From: DSWT01 sp035373625
GTDB lineage: Bacteria > Chloroflexota > Anaerolineae > B4-G1 > SLSP01
NCBI GenBank assembly: GCA_035373625.1
Contig: DAOSNS010000007.1
Coordinates: forward strand, 1-64,000
Direction: 5' to 3'
DNA length: 64,000 bases
The first letter of the stretch is position 1; every line of letters starts with the position of its first letter. This document shows, one piece after another, positions 52,410 through 60,775 of the stretch. The position numbers and the translations under genes were made by a program. The notes beneath the pieces are model-generated. The model was not told the origin of the DNA. It did not search any database and worked only from the letters and a program-made list of their open reading frames with translations.

Positions 52410-53144
52410 ATGAGTGCGCCTGATGAAATTCTTTCAAATATTCTGAAACGCGCTTTGGCAAATACAGCCAAGTCGGCTATTTCAGACCATGAAATTCGCT
52501 CACGAGTTGAGTATGTGTGCCGGCAGATTAGCAACCGAGCCGGCACAAGGCTTATTATGGCTTGCCTTTTGGCCAAAATAGATCGGCCAGATATTGATCC
52601 TCGAAAGCCATATACTGAAATTGGTGATCCTGATGCTTTTTCTGGTCGGTCCTATGATGAAAAGTACATTACTCGCTTCGTTTATGAGAATCATTTGCCA
52701 TTGAATCCGACAACCGCTTTCCTCACCCCTGCATTTCGCAATCTAGACAAACCTCTTACGACAGATTTAGAGTTAGTCGGAAGACCTCGGCAGGTGTATA
52801 GAGAAACTTTACAGTTGCTTGACGATGTATATCAAGCGAGAGTAACAGCAGAAGATTTGTTGACTGAAGTAGTGCGTATATTGTTGCTTATGCGTGAAGA
52901 GAAACAAACGAGGATAAACACTCTGCTGGCTGGACTTTCATCTGAAGATACGTTACCCTTGTCATCTGAAGAGATTGTCAATTTGATTGAACAACATCTC
53001 AAATGCAAAAATTCCAGCAGATTGCCTGTTTTGATCATAGCTGCGGCTTATAATTCTGTGGGGGAAAGGCTTGGCGAGCGTATACTACCCTTACAAAGCC
53101 ATAATGCTGCGGATGAACAAACGGGTTCTCTATACGCTCAATGA
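52410..53144 (+). CDS. Restriction endonuclease-like protein (SacI-family?), apparently C-terminally truncated
   Basis: A 244-residue protein with DPRKPYTEIGDPDAFSGRSYDEKYI, which I associate with the SacI-type restriction endonuclease family, and a C-terminal LPLQSHNAADEQTGS that in relatives would continue into a longer domain. It stops abruptly after 15 more residues, six bases before the next gene, so the C-terminal part looks deleted. AT-rich like the methylase before it. If the family call is right, the enzyme is probably inactive. The ATG at 52410 or the one at 52407 could start it. Confidence 0.55.
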   Translation: MSAPDEILSNILKRALANTAKSAISDHEIRSRVEYVCRQISNRAGTRLIMACLLAKIDRPDIDPRKPYTEIGDPDAFSGRSYDEKYITRFVYENHLPLNPTTAFLTPAFRNLDKPLTTDLELVGRPRQVYRETLQLLDDVYQARVTAEDLLTEVVRILLLMREEKQTRINTLLAGLSSEDTLPLSSEEIVNLIEQHLKCKNSSRLPVLIIAAAYNSVGERLGERILPLQSHNAADEQTGSLYAQ

Positions 53145-53150
53145 ATTGTT

Positions 53151-53822
53151 ATGTGCGGACGCTTTTCTCTGGGTGTGAATCTGGATGCTCTGGTTGAGGC
53201 TTTCCCCGATTTTACGTTTCCGGCGGAGATGACGCCGCGCTATAACATCGCGCCAACGCAGGATGTGGCGGTCGTCCCCAATACAGGGGAACGCACGGTG
53301 CGCATGTTCCGCTGGGGATTGATTCCTCCGTGGGCCAAAGACCCGGAAATCGGCAATCGCCTGATCAATGCGCGCGCCGAGACGCTGGCGGAAAAGCCTT
53401 CATTCCGCGCGGCCTATGTCCGGCGGCGCTGTCTGATCCTTGCGGATGGTTTCTATGAGTGGCAATCCTTGCCGGGGAGCAAAGCCAAAATCCCCGTGTA
53501 TGTGCGACTGGCTTCCAAAAAGCCGTTTGCTTTTGCCGGACTGTGGGAACTCTGGCGGCCTGACGATACGCCTGTTTTCTCCTGCACTATTATCACCACC
53601 GAGCCGAACGCGCTGCTTGCGCCGATTCACGACCGCATGCCCGTGATTTTACCGCCGGACGCTTACGCGACGTGGCTCGATCCCGCCGAACAAGAACCCG
53701 CCGTGCTCAATGCCTTGCTCAAGCCTTATCCTGCTGACTTGATGATCGCTTATCCGGTCTCGCGTTTCGTCAATGATCCGGCAAACGACTCCCCTGCCTG
53801 TATTGTAGCGAGTGGCGAATAG
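53151..53822 (+). CDS. SRAP-domain protein (YedK/HMCES)
   Basis: A 223-residue protein that forms a thiazolidine crosslink to abasic sites in single-stranded DNA and protects them. The catalytic Cys2 follows the initiator Met (MCGRFSLG), with NIAPTQ, INARAETLAEKPSFR, GFYEW (catalytic Glu) and IHDRMPVIL all present. The gene follows the truncated endonuclease by six bases and the GC content rises again here. The last residues (ASGE) and stop codon are repeat-encoded (GTGGCGAATAGCG). Confidence 0.95.
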   Translation: MCGRFSLGVNLDALVEAFPDFTFPAEMTPRYNIAPTQDVAVVPNTGERTVRMFRWGLIPPWAKDPEIGNRLINARAETLAEKPSFRAAYVRRRCLILADGFYEWQSLPGSKAKIPVYVRLASKKPFAFAGLWELWRPDDTPVFSCTIITTEPNALLAPIHDRMPVILPPDAYATWLDPAEQEPAVLNALLKPYPADLMIAYPVSRFVNDPANDSPACIVASGE

Positions 53823-53862
53823 CGAATTACGAATAGCGAATTACGAGTTACGAGTCGCCGAT
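53814..53862. repeat. CGAATAG/CGAATTA array at the convergent SRAP/GH35-like junction
   Basis: GCGAATAGCGAATTACGAAT and following units (ACGAGTTACGAGTCG). It contains the SRAP stop codon and the end of the opposing gene. Confidence 0.87.
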
Positions 53863-56354
53863 TGCAGGATTACCCCGTGTTCCAGGTGGGCAGCGCCGAT
53901 GCCGGGGTGTGCACCGCGCGTCCATTGGGCGATAAGCAGTTCGTTTTCCCCTTTACGGCGTAACAGTCCTTCCGGCAGCCAGAAGCGGTGCTGCGGGGCG
54001 CGGGTGTCGGCATAGCGCCCGATCAGTTGGCCGTTGAGAAACACGTATGCCCGCCCCTGCGTCTGATCCAGAAACAGAAAAAGCGGCACTTCCACGTCAT
54101 CCGGCAGGGATAGTGAAAATACGGCCCGGTGCCAGGTGATGTGCGGATCGCCATCGTCGGGGAGCAGGGCCCGGTCCGCATAGCCGGCGCAACCTTGCAC
54201 GGTGCGTTCGCCGCTCAGCCCCCAACGTGCGCGCCAGTGAATCGGCGCGCCGCTGTCGAGTGTGCAGGCTGTCAATCCCCGTGGATGTGTCGTGGCCTCC
54301 CAATCGTGTTGCCGTCCCAGGTTCTCTACAAGGATAGCGAGGACGTTGTGCTCACGCAACAGATGTTGTGGCAGCGGAAGCGTTTTGGGTGCGCCGGGGG
54401 TGGCACCGGGCGGCGTGTTGAGCGCGGCGAGGAGTATGCCGTTCAGAAAAACATCGCCGGCCTGATCGCAGTACAGGGTGAGCTGCCCCGCCGTCCCCTC
54501 AAAATGTCCGCGATACCACAGAAAGCCGTCGGGGCCGATCCCCGGCGGCTCCGCGCCGGGTGCGGCATGCGCCCACAGGCCATCCTCGTAATCCGGTGTG
54601 ATTTCGGGTGCGCCGGGACGCGCTTCCCAGACGAGAGGCGGCAGTTTCACGGCGGGCGCGGCCGGCCAAACGAGCGGCGCGAGCCACGTATGCGGGTCAC
54701 TGCCGCGCCACGGTCCCCAGCGGTACCCTGTGCCTTTTTCTCCTACCAGACAGGTGTAACTGCCATCGGGTTGCGGCTGCACCCATTCTGGCCCGATGAC
54801 CAGACCACGCGCCGGGGCCTCCGGCGCAGGATTCCAGACGGCGGGATAGGCCGGCGTCGTGCGCCAGGTATCATCCAGCGGCCACACGCGCGCCGCGAGA
54901 CGTGGCTCCAGCGCCAGGCATTGCACGACACCCTCCGGGCCATCGAGCAGCAGCGAAACCCATCGCGCCGCTTCAAAACGCACCGCTAACCCGGCGTCTG
55001 TGCGCTGGGTGCGTACCGGCCCGCGTGCGTGGCGAGGACGGAAATCATCCGAGAGCAGCAGGTCGCCGCCGTTCTCGTTGACCAGGATGAGCAGATGCCG
55101 TCCCGCGACGGTCATCATCAGCAGCGGTTCCATAGTCGTCGTCAGCACGTAGCCGCCGGGGATACGCCAGTGCAAGGGTAGGATGCGTGTGGTTTCCGCT
55201 TCCAGGACGATGGGGGCTGTGGTGAGGACGGTGTCGCCGCAGGCCAGGGAGAGGCGCGTTTCGGTTGCCGGCAGGCCGGCCGTGTCCAAAAAAGCGAGGG
55301 CGGCAATCTCGCCAGCGCGGGTGGCGCGCAAGACACGGCCATCGCTGGCGTAAATCGTCGTTGTGGGCTGGGCTTCGGTCAGCGCCGCACCCAGCGTTTC
55401 TGCCGTGAGCACTATCCGCCGCGCCTGGAAATAAGCCGGAGTGAGCGCTGCGCCTTCACCGAGCGGCGCGCCGACGCCGCTGGCGGCGCAGGCATCGGCC
55501 ATGCCCCAATACCCCCAGTTGAGACCCGCGTGGACCGGTGCGAGTCCATAGCCTGTTGCGCCCTGGCCCAGGGTGCGGCTGATGGGGAGGCGTGGGTGTT
55601 CCGCGCCGAGCCGCCTGAGCAGGCGTTCGCGGCTTTCACTGTCCCACGTGAACGGCGGGGCAATTTCGAGGATGTGAAGCCCTTCTGTTTCATTGTGTGG
55701 ATCGGGCAAGACGTCACCGGGAAGCTGTTGCAGGGGGAGGATGGCGGGAGATTTTTCGTCCACGCTTAAATGCTGCACGGGGGCGGCGACTAACGCCGGC
55801 GCACCGAGTTCGTGCGCCAGCTCTGTCAGCGCGCGCAGGTAACGCGGCAATCCCTGACCATCCGCGCATGAGCCGGGGTTCAAAGCGAGCAAGAGCAGGT
55901 TGGGACGCGCGACAAAAAACGGGAACAGGCGTTCCCACCATTCGCGCACGTGACGCAGGAAGGCAAACGAAGGGCCGGGGGGCACGTCACCGCTGCAATC
56001 GGGACGCACACCGGGCGTGTGGATGAACCAGTGCGGCATGCCACCGGCGTTCAAATCGGCCTCGACCCACGGCCCGGCGTCGGGAATCAACCACAAACCG
56101 GCGGCTTCGACTTCGTCCAACAAACGGCGTATGTCACGCAGGCCGGTGAAGTCGTACAACCCCGCCGCCGGGCTGTGATAGGCCCACGGGAAAGGGATGA
56201 CGACCGCGTTCAGGCCACCGGTGCGCATACGCCGTAACACCGGCGCCCACAAATCGGGGTGGGGCAGGCGAAAGTAGTGCAGCGTCCCCGCCTGGATTAG
56301 CGCGGGAACGCCGTCAATGCGTATTTCTGTGTCATACGTGACTTGTGGTTTCAT
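53841..56354 (-). CDS. GH35 beta-galactosidase-like protein lacking the acid/base site
   Basis: An 837-residue protein. The N-terminal layout follows GH35 (ALIQAGTLHYFRLPHPDLW, then LNAVVIPFPWAYHSPAAGLY, then GPWVEADLNAGGMPHWF). But where GH35 enzymes have NEYG with the general acid/base Glu, this protein reads LLALNPGSCADGQG, so the Glu is absent. C-terminal jelly-roll domains (HAVFSLSLPDDVEVPLF, LNGQLIGRY) are present. It is probably a non-hydrolytic or altered member, or a decaying gene. No signal peptide. Start ATG at 56354; an upstream GTG is possible. Confidence 0.7.
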   Translation of the reverse strand: MKPQVTYDTEIRIDGVPALIQAGTLHYFRLPHPDLWAPVLRRMRTGGLNAVVIPFPWAYHSPAAGLYDFTGLRDIRRLLDEVEAAGLWLIPDAGPWVEADLNAGGMPHWFIHTPGVRPDCSGDVPPGPSFAFLRHVREWWERLFPFFVARPNLLLLALNPGSCADGQGLPRYLRALTELAHELGAPALVAAPVQHLSVDEKSPAILPLQQLPGDVLPDPHNETEGLHILEIAPPFTWDSESRERLLRRLGAEHPRLPISRTLGQGATGYGLAPVHAGLNWGYWGMADACAASGVGAPLGEGAALTPAYFQARRIVLTAETLGAALTEAQPTTTIYASDGRVLRATRAGEIAALAFLDTAGLPATETRLSLACGDTVLTTAPIVLEAETTRILPLHWRIPGGYVLTTTMEPLLMMTVAGRHLLILVNENGGDLLLSDDFRPRHARGPVRTQRTDAGLAVRFEAARWVSLLLDGPEGVVQCLALEPRLAARVWPLDDTWRTTPAYPAVWNPAPEAPARGLVIGPEWVQPQPDGSYTCLVGEKGTGYRWGPWRGSDPHTWLAPLVWPAAPAVKLPPLVWEARPGAPEITPDYEDGLWAHAAPGAEPPGIGPDGFLWYRGHFEGTAGQLTLYCDQAGDVFLNGILLAALNTPPGATPGAPKTLPLPQHLLREHNVLAILVENLGRQHDWEATTHPRGLTACTLDSGAPIHWRARWGLSGERTVQGCAGYADRALLPDDGDPHITWHRAVFSLSLPDDVEVPLFLFLDQTQGRAYVFLNGQLIGRYADTRAPQHRFWLPEGLLRRKGENELLIAQWTRGAHPGIGAAHLEHGVILQSATRNS

Positions 56355-56382
56355 GATTGTTTGTCGCACCCATAAAAGCTCT

Positions 56383-56451
56383 GTCAGCAGATTGAGCAGA
56401 TTAAGCAGATGGGCATATCTCTCATCCGCTAAATCCGCTTAATCTGCTGAC
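56383..56451. repeat. GCAGATTWA hairpin upstream of the GH35-like gene
   Basis: GTCAGCAGATTGAGCAGATT plus one more unit, then the right arm with ATCCGCTAA-ATCCGCTTA-ATCTGCTGAC. The right arm mixes the ATCCGC and ATCTGC variants. Confidence 0.88.
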
Positions 56452-56509
56452 CATCTATCGAGCAATCTTTGAATCGCGCCGAGACCGCTAGAAGCCAGCC
56501 ATGCCAGGG

Positions 56510-56713
56510 CTTCTCGAAGGGATGGCCGACGCGGTGGACGCCAGCGCGTCGCCATCGCCCGCGCCCTGGCGAACGAACCCGCGCGAGCAGGTCTTCGGCA
56601 CGCTTGCGGCGCTTTGTGGGGCTGGCGACCTGCCCTATCATTGGCGTTTCGACGTTCTCGCGTGCGTTAAGGGCGGGGATAAGGTTGTGCATCTGGAACA
56701 CAAAGCTGGCGTG
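56510..56713. pseudogene. Rearranged relic of an ABC transporter ATPase (LolD/MacB type)
   Basis: On the minus strand, immediately after the HlyD stop codon, the sequence reads SFVFQMHNLIPALNARENVE and KRRKRAEDLLARV (Q-loop region, 56713 to about 56580). The signature and following part lies on the plus strand instead: GGRQRVAIARALANEPA at about 56534-56584. No Walker A or B remains. It aligns by eye with the intact ATPase at 62840-63526 (SFVFQ against GFVFQ; GGQQQRVAIARALANDP). This is a deletion plus an internal inversion. Confidence 0.7.
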
Positions 56714-57928
56714 TTATTGGTTTACGTCAATATCAATGAAGACGGTCATCCCCCAACGGATTTGGGGTGGCAGTTCGGCCGGCTCAAGGATGACGGTGTA
56801 ATGGACACCTCCTGTGCCTGCCTTAGCCATCGGCGCGATGTGGGTGATGTGGCCGCTGAGCGTGACGTTGGGCAGTGCGTCGAAGGTGAGTGTGGCGACC
56901 TGCCCCTCTGTGATACGCGCCACGTCAATCTCGTCAAGGTCGGTGGTTTCGACGCGCAGCGTGGTGAGGTCGCCAAGGGTGATGAGGGGCTGTCCCGGCG
57001 CCACAAATTCGCCGCGCCGCACGTTGACGTGGGTGACGGTTCCGGCGAAGGGGGCAACGATGATGGTGCGTGTGAGGGCGGCTTTTGCCATTTCCAGGGC
57101 AACTTTAGCCTGCGCGACGGCGCTTTCGGCTACGGCAATGTCTTCGGGCAACACCCCGGCTTTGAGCAATTCAAGCTGCGCCACGGCCACGTCGTACTGC
57201 GCGGTGGCGGCGGCGACATTGGCGTCGGCGATGCGGCGTTGTGCCGTTGGAGCGGATTTGGCGGCCTGGAGCTGTGCCTCCGCCGCCGCGAGTGCTTTAT
57301 CCGCCGCCTGGAGCGCGAAGCGCGCTTGTTCTTCCATTGTACCGAGCAGTGGGCAGGCTTTGTCGTTTGAGCCTGGAACGTCATAGCATTTCAACGTTTC
57401 GTCGTGTTTCTGCCGCGCCATCAACTGTTCGGCTTGCGCCTTTGCCACCGCGGCTTCGGCGGCGGCAATTTCGGCTTCGGCGGCGCCACTCCACAGTTGA
57501 CTGCGCTGCGCGAGTGTCTGCGAGATGGCCGTCTGCGCGGCGGCGACCTGCGCCTCGGCCACGGTGATTTCGGCGGGACGGACACCGACTCTGGCGCGGG
57601 CGACCTGCGCCTCGGCGGCAGCAAGCGCGGCTTCGGCTTGCTGCACGGCGAGCCGTGCGTCTGTATCGTCGAGCCGTACCAGCACATCGCCGGCCGCTAC
57701 CTGATCCCCTTCCGCAACGAGCACCTCAAGGACCATGCCACCGATTTGTGGACTAACCGTTGTCCATACTGCCGGGACGATTTCACCGGTAACGGAAACC
57801 AGGGTGGTGTCTTTTTCCACAAAAACCGGCGTGACCTCCGGAGGCGTCTGGATTTCACACGCGGAGAGCAGCAGGATTGCTATCAATCCGCAGAGCACGA
57901 GGCTGCGGATGACAATCTGTCGTCCCAT
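56714..57928 (-). CDS. HlyD/MacA-like periplasmic adaptor lipoprotein
   Basis: A 404-residue membrane fusion protein. Signal peptide with lipobox LLSAC (VLCGLIAILLLSAC), barrel-lipoyl halves (VLEVLVAEGDQVAAGDVLVRLDDTDA; APFAGTVTHVNVRRGEFVAPGQPLITLGD), and a long alanine-rich helical hairpin between them (about 95-250). It would link an ABC pump to export, MacA-style. Its own ATPase downstream is a rearranged relic and no permease lies nearby, so the pump is broken unless partners lie elsewhere. Start at the lipobox-proximal ATG (57928); an ATG at 57967 is also in frame. Confidence 0.82.
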   Translation of the reverse strand: MGRQIVIRSLVLCGLIAILLLSACEIQTPPEVTPVFVEKDTTLVSVTGEIVPAVWTTVSPQIGGMVLEVLVAEGDQVAAGDVLVRLDDTDARLAVQQAEAALAAAEAQVARARVGVRPAEITVAEAQVAAAQTAISQTLAQRSQLWSGAAEAEIAAAEAAVAKAQAEQLMARQKHDETLKCYDVPGSNDKACPLLGTMEEQARFALQAADKALAAAEAQLQAAKSAPTAQRRIADANVAAATAQYDVAVAQLELLKAGVLPEDIAVAESAVAQAKVALEMAKAALTRTIIVAPFAGTVTHVNVRRGEFVAPGQPLITLGDLTTLRVETTDLDEIDVARITEGQVATLTFDALPNVTLSGHITHIAPMAKAGTGGVHYTVILEPAELPPQIRWGMTVFIDIDVNQ

Positions 57929-58066
57929 TGAACCATAGGAGAGATAAAGAGAGATTGGATTTTTCATCGCTTTTGCCCTCGATAGCTGCCTTGTGGTTTA
58001 TGCTTTTCTCGGAGTTTACACTCGAAACATCAGTTGGCAAGAAGGTCACCGTTACGGACGGGGTGT

Positions 58067-58462
58067 TCCGAGGGGAACGCCAGTTCCCCGTTTTTAGCTA
58101 GAGACGCGGATCTGGCGATTCAACGCGGATCTGGCGATCCAGCGCGGATCTGACGATCCGCTTGAAGCGGTTGGGAGACGCGGATCTGGCGATTCAGCGC
58201 GGATCTGACGATTCAACGCGGATCTGACGATCCGCTTGAAGCGGTTGGGAGACGCGGATATGGCGATTCAACGCGGATCTGACGATTCAACGCGGATCTG
58301 ACGATCCGCTTGAAGCGGTTGGGAGACGCGGATATGGCGATTCGCTTGAAGCGGTTGGGAGACGCGGATCTGACGATCCGCTTGAAGCGGTTGGGAGACG
58401 CGGATCTGGCGATCCGCTTGAAGCCAAATGAAGTCACTGTAACGAGAATGATAAAGCCCTGC
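58067..58462. repeat. Expanded copy of the 49.9-kb dispersed element
   Basis: In reverse orientation this holds the same blocks as 49946-50072: GAGGGGAACGCCAGTTCCCC at one end and AACGAGAATGATAAAGCCC at the other. Between them the GCGGATCTGRCGATYCGC palindrome is amplified about ten times, several within a 36-base unit that also carries TTGAAGCGG and TTGGGAGAC. It fills the space between the HlyD-like gene and the ferredoxin gene. Confidence 0.85.
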
Positions 58463-58508
58463 GTTACGGATATTCAGTAAAATCAAAAACTAGTGTATAC
58501 TGTGGGCG

Positions 58509-58570
58509 GTAGGTTCTGAGAGAGGGGTTTTCACAATCTATCACTCACAATCCGCCCCTACAGAACCTAC
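58509..58570. promoter_or_regulatory. 10-base inverted repeat upstream of the ferredoxin/AOR genes
   Basis: GTAGGTTCTG (58509-58518) and CAGAACCTAC (58561-58570) are exact complements 42 bases apart, with GGGCGG and CCGCCC just inside. It ends 23 bases before the ferredoxin start, so it could be a leader hairpin or a regulator site; it may also be another dispersed repeat. Confidence 0.45.
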
Positions 58571-58593
58571 AACCCCGAATGTACGGAGGGCTT

Positions 58594-59001
58594 ATGGCGA
58601 AACGTTTATCTGTGATAGATGTTGATCGTTGTGTGGGCTGTCAGGCGTGCATGTTCGCATGTACGCGGCGGACGGGAAGCGGCGGGTTAGAGGAGTCGTG
58701 TATCCACGTGCAATCTGCCGGTGGAATCCGCAAGGGGTTTACGGTGATCGTGTGTCGCGCCTGCACCGATCCTCCATGCGCGCGTGTGTGTCCGACGGAC
58801 GCGCTGACCCCGCGTGAAGGCGGCGGTGTGCGCTTCAAGGCTAACCTGTGCATCGGCTGTTACAACTGCGTGGAAGCCTGTCCGTTCGGTGCGGCATTTT
58901 GGGATGCGACGAATCACAAGCCGCAAATCTGTGTCTATTGTGGCTATTGCGCGGATTATTGCCCGTATGGGGTGATTGCGCTGGAAGAGGTCGTGGGCTG
59001 A
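58594..59001 (+). CDS. Polyferredoxin-type 4Fe-4S electron carrier for AOR
   Basis: A 135-residue protein with four cysteine clusters: DRCVGCQACMFAC, CRACTDPPCARVCP, NLCIGCYNCVEACP and CVYCGYCADYCP. This is the layout of iron-sulphur subunits (HycB/DmsB-like) that pass electrons from molybdenum or tungsten enzymes. It is followed after 19 bases by the aldehyde:ferredoxin oxidoreductase gene, its likely partner. Start ATG at 58594 after GGAGGGCTT; the earlier ATG at 58579 would include the ribosome site. Confidence 0.9.
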   Translation: MAKRLSVIDVDRCVGCQACMFACTRRTGSGGLEESCIHVQSAGGIRKGFTVIVCRACTDPPCARVCPTDALTPREGGGVRFKANLCIGCYNCVEACPFGAAFWDATNHKPQICVYCGYCADYCPYGVIALEEVVG

Positions 59002-59020
59002 GGGGTGGGAGGAGGTCCCT

Positions 59021-60775
59021 ATGCTGACAAATGATCCATTAAAGCGCGTTCTTTACATTGATCTTGCTCGTCGCTCATTTGAGGTTAAGGAACGGCCGGA
59101 GCTTTTTGAAGAAAACCTGGGCGGGAGCGGCGTCGGTATTCGCTTGCTGGAAGAGGAATGTCCTGCCGGCGCAGATCCGTTGGGGCCGGAAAACCCCATC
59201 ATTTTCACCGTGGGGCCGCTGGTGGGACTGTACCCGCTGGCTTCTAAGACGGTGGCAATGTTCAAGTCGCCGCACACGGGCAACCTGGGCGAAAGCCACG
59301 CGGGAGGGCGCAGCGCCGTCTCCATCCGCCTGGCGGGCTATGGTGCGGTGGTGATTCGTGGCGCGAGCGCGATGCCCGTGTATCTGGTCATTGACGAGAA
59401 CGGCGCGCAGTTCCGCGATGCTTCGGCGCTGTGGGGGACGCGCAGCAGCTATACCACCGGTTCGGTGTTGCGCCGCCGTGAATCAGGTAGCGGGACGCGC
59501 TCGATTATGCGGATCGGGCGTGCGGGCGAGAAGCTGGTGAGCTACGCCTGCGTCATCACGGAAACCTACCGTCACTTCGGGCGGCTGGGTCTGGGTGCGG
59601 TTTTCGGCAGTAAGCGGCTCAAGGCGCTGGTAGTGCAGGGCAAACGCAATTTGCCGGTAGCGGATCGGCGTGCCTTCCGTGCAGCGTATGATGCCATTTT
59701 CAAGGCCGCAGTGGATTCCCCGTTGATGAAGAAGTACCACGAGTTGGGTACCCCCATCAACGTCATCCCGCTGGATACCATCGGTGCGCTGCCCACGCGC
59801 AACCTGCAATCCGGACGTTTCGAGGGCGCCGAGGCAATTTCCGGCGAGAGCCTGGCGGCGCACTATTTGGGGCGACGGGTGGCCTGCGCACACTGTCCGG
59901 TCGCTTGCATTCACCTGGCGGCATTGCGTCTGCCTTATCCCAACGATCCTTACTTCTACAAAACCCTCATGCTCGGCTATGACCATGAACCCATCTTTGC
60001 CACCGGCAGCATGCTGGGACTGGGCGATGTCCCCGGCATGTTGCAGGTGCTCGATGAGATCGAGGTGCAGGGATTGGATGCGATCAGCGCCGGTGTGACG
60101 CTGGCATGGGCGACGGAAGCCTTCGAGCGCGGCCTCATCACGGAGGCCGAGACCGATGGGTTACCGCTGGCCTTCGGTGACGCGGCAGTTTACATCGAGG
60201 CCGTGAAGCGCATTGTGAGCCAGCCGACCGATTTCTATAAGGCACTCGCGCGCGGTGTCGAGCATGCGGCCTCGGTCTACGGCGGGCTGGATTTCGCGCT
60301 GGCGTTCGGCGGCAATGAGATGCCCGGCTATCACACCGGTCCGGCGTGTCACGTGGGATGGTCGGTGGGCGCGCGCCACAGCCACCTGGACAACGCCGGT
60401 TACAGTCTTGATCAGAACGCGGCGAAAAAGGGCCAGGTGCTCACACCGGAATTTGTGGGGACCACGTTGCTTGAAGAGGAACGCTGGCGGCAGGTGCTCA
60501 CGAGTCTGGTGGTATGCCTGTTCGCGCGCGGCATTTATGACCGCGAGACGACGCTCAATGCGCTGGCGGCGGCAGGATTTGAGTGGAATGTCGCGGATCT
60601 TGAGCGGCTGGGAACCGAGACGTTGCGCCGCAAGATCGCCTTCAAACAGCGCGAGGGCTTTGATTTTGGCGCGCTGCGCGTTCCGCAGCGCATTATTGAG
60701 ACGCCGTCGCCCGCCGGGCCGTTCGATGAGGCATTTGTGCGGGCGGCCATTGCCAGTTTTAGTGAGCAAGTGTGA
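59021..60775 (+). CDS. Tungsten-containing aldehyde:ferredoxin oxidoreductase
   Basis: A 584-residue enzyme oxidising aldehydes to acids with ferredoxin as acceptor, using a tungstopterin and one 4Fe-4S cluster. Cluster ligands are CAHCPVAC (CX2CX3C) and a later Cys in VVCLFARG. The N-terminal GGSGVGIRLL, SPHTGNLGESHAGGRSAV and HTGPACHVGWSVGARHSH segments are AOR-typical. Substrate specificity is not readable. ATG at 59021 follows GGGAGGAGGT. Its stop codon overlaps the next start (GTGA), so three genes form one unit. Confidence 0.93.
   Translation: MLTNDPLKRVLYIDLARRSFEVKERPELFEENLGGSGVGIRLLEEECPAGADPLGPENPIIFTVGPLVGLYPLASKTVAMFKSPHTGNLGESHAGGRSAVSIRLAGYGAVVIRGASAMPVYLVIDENGAQFRDASALWGTRSSYTTGSVLRRRESGSGTRSIMRIGRAGEKLVSYACVITETYRHFGRLGLGAVFGSKRLKALVVQGKRNLPVADRRAFRAAYDAIFKAAVDSPLMKKYHELGTPINVIPLDTIGALPTRNLQSGRFEGAEAISGESLAAHYLGRRVACAHCPVACIHLAALRLPYPNDPYFYKTLMLGYDHEPIFATGSMLGLGDVPGMLQVLDEIEVQGLDAISAGVTLAWATEAFERGLITEAETDGLPLAFGDAAVYIEAVKRIVSQPTDFYKALARGVEHAASVYGGLDFALAFGGNEMPGYHTGPACHVGWSVGARHSHLDNAGYSLDQNAAKKGQVLTPEFVGTTLLEEERWRQVLTSLVVCLFARGIYDRETTLNALAAAGFEWNVADLERLGTETLRRKIAFKQREGFDFGALRVPQRIIETPSPAGPFDEAFVRAAIASFSEQV

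Noticed and set aside
58213..58486. Open frames on the minus strand with repeating Asn-Arg-Phe-Lys-Arg-Ile peptides
   Set aside because: They are translations of the tandem palindrome repeat; no start site, and the same DNA is a dispersed non-coding element.
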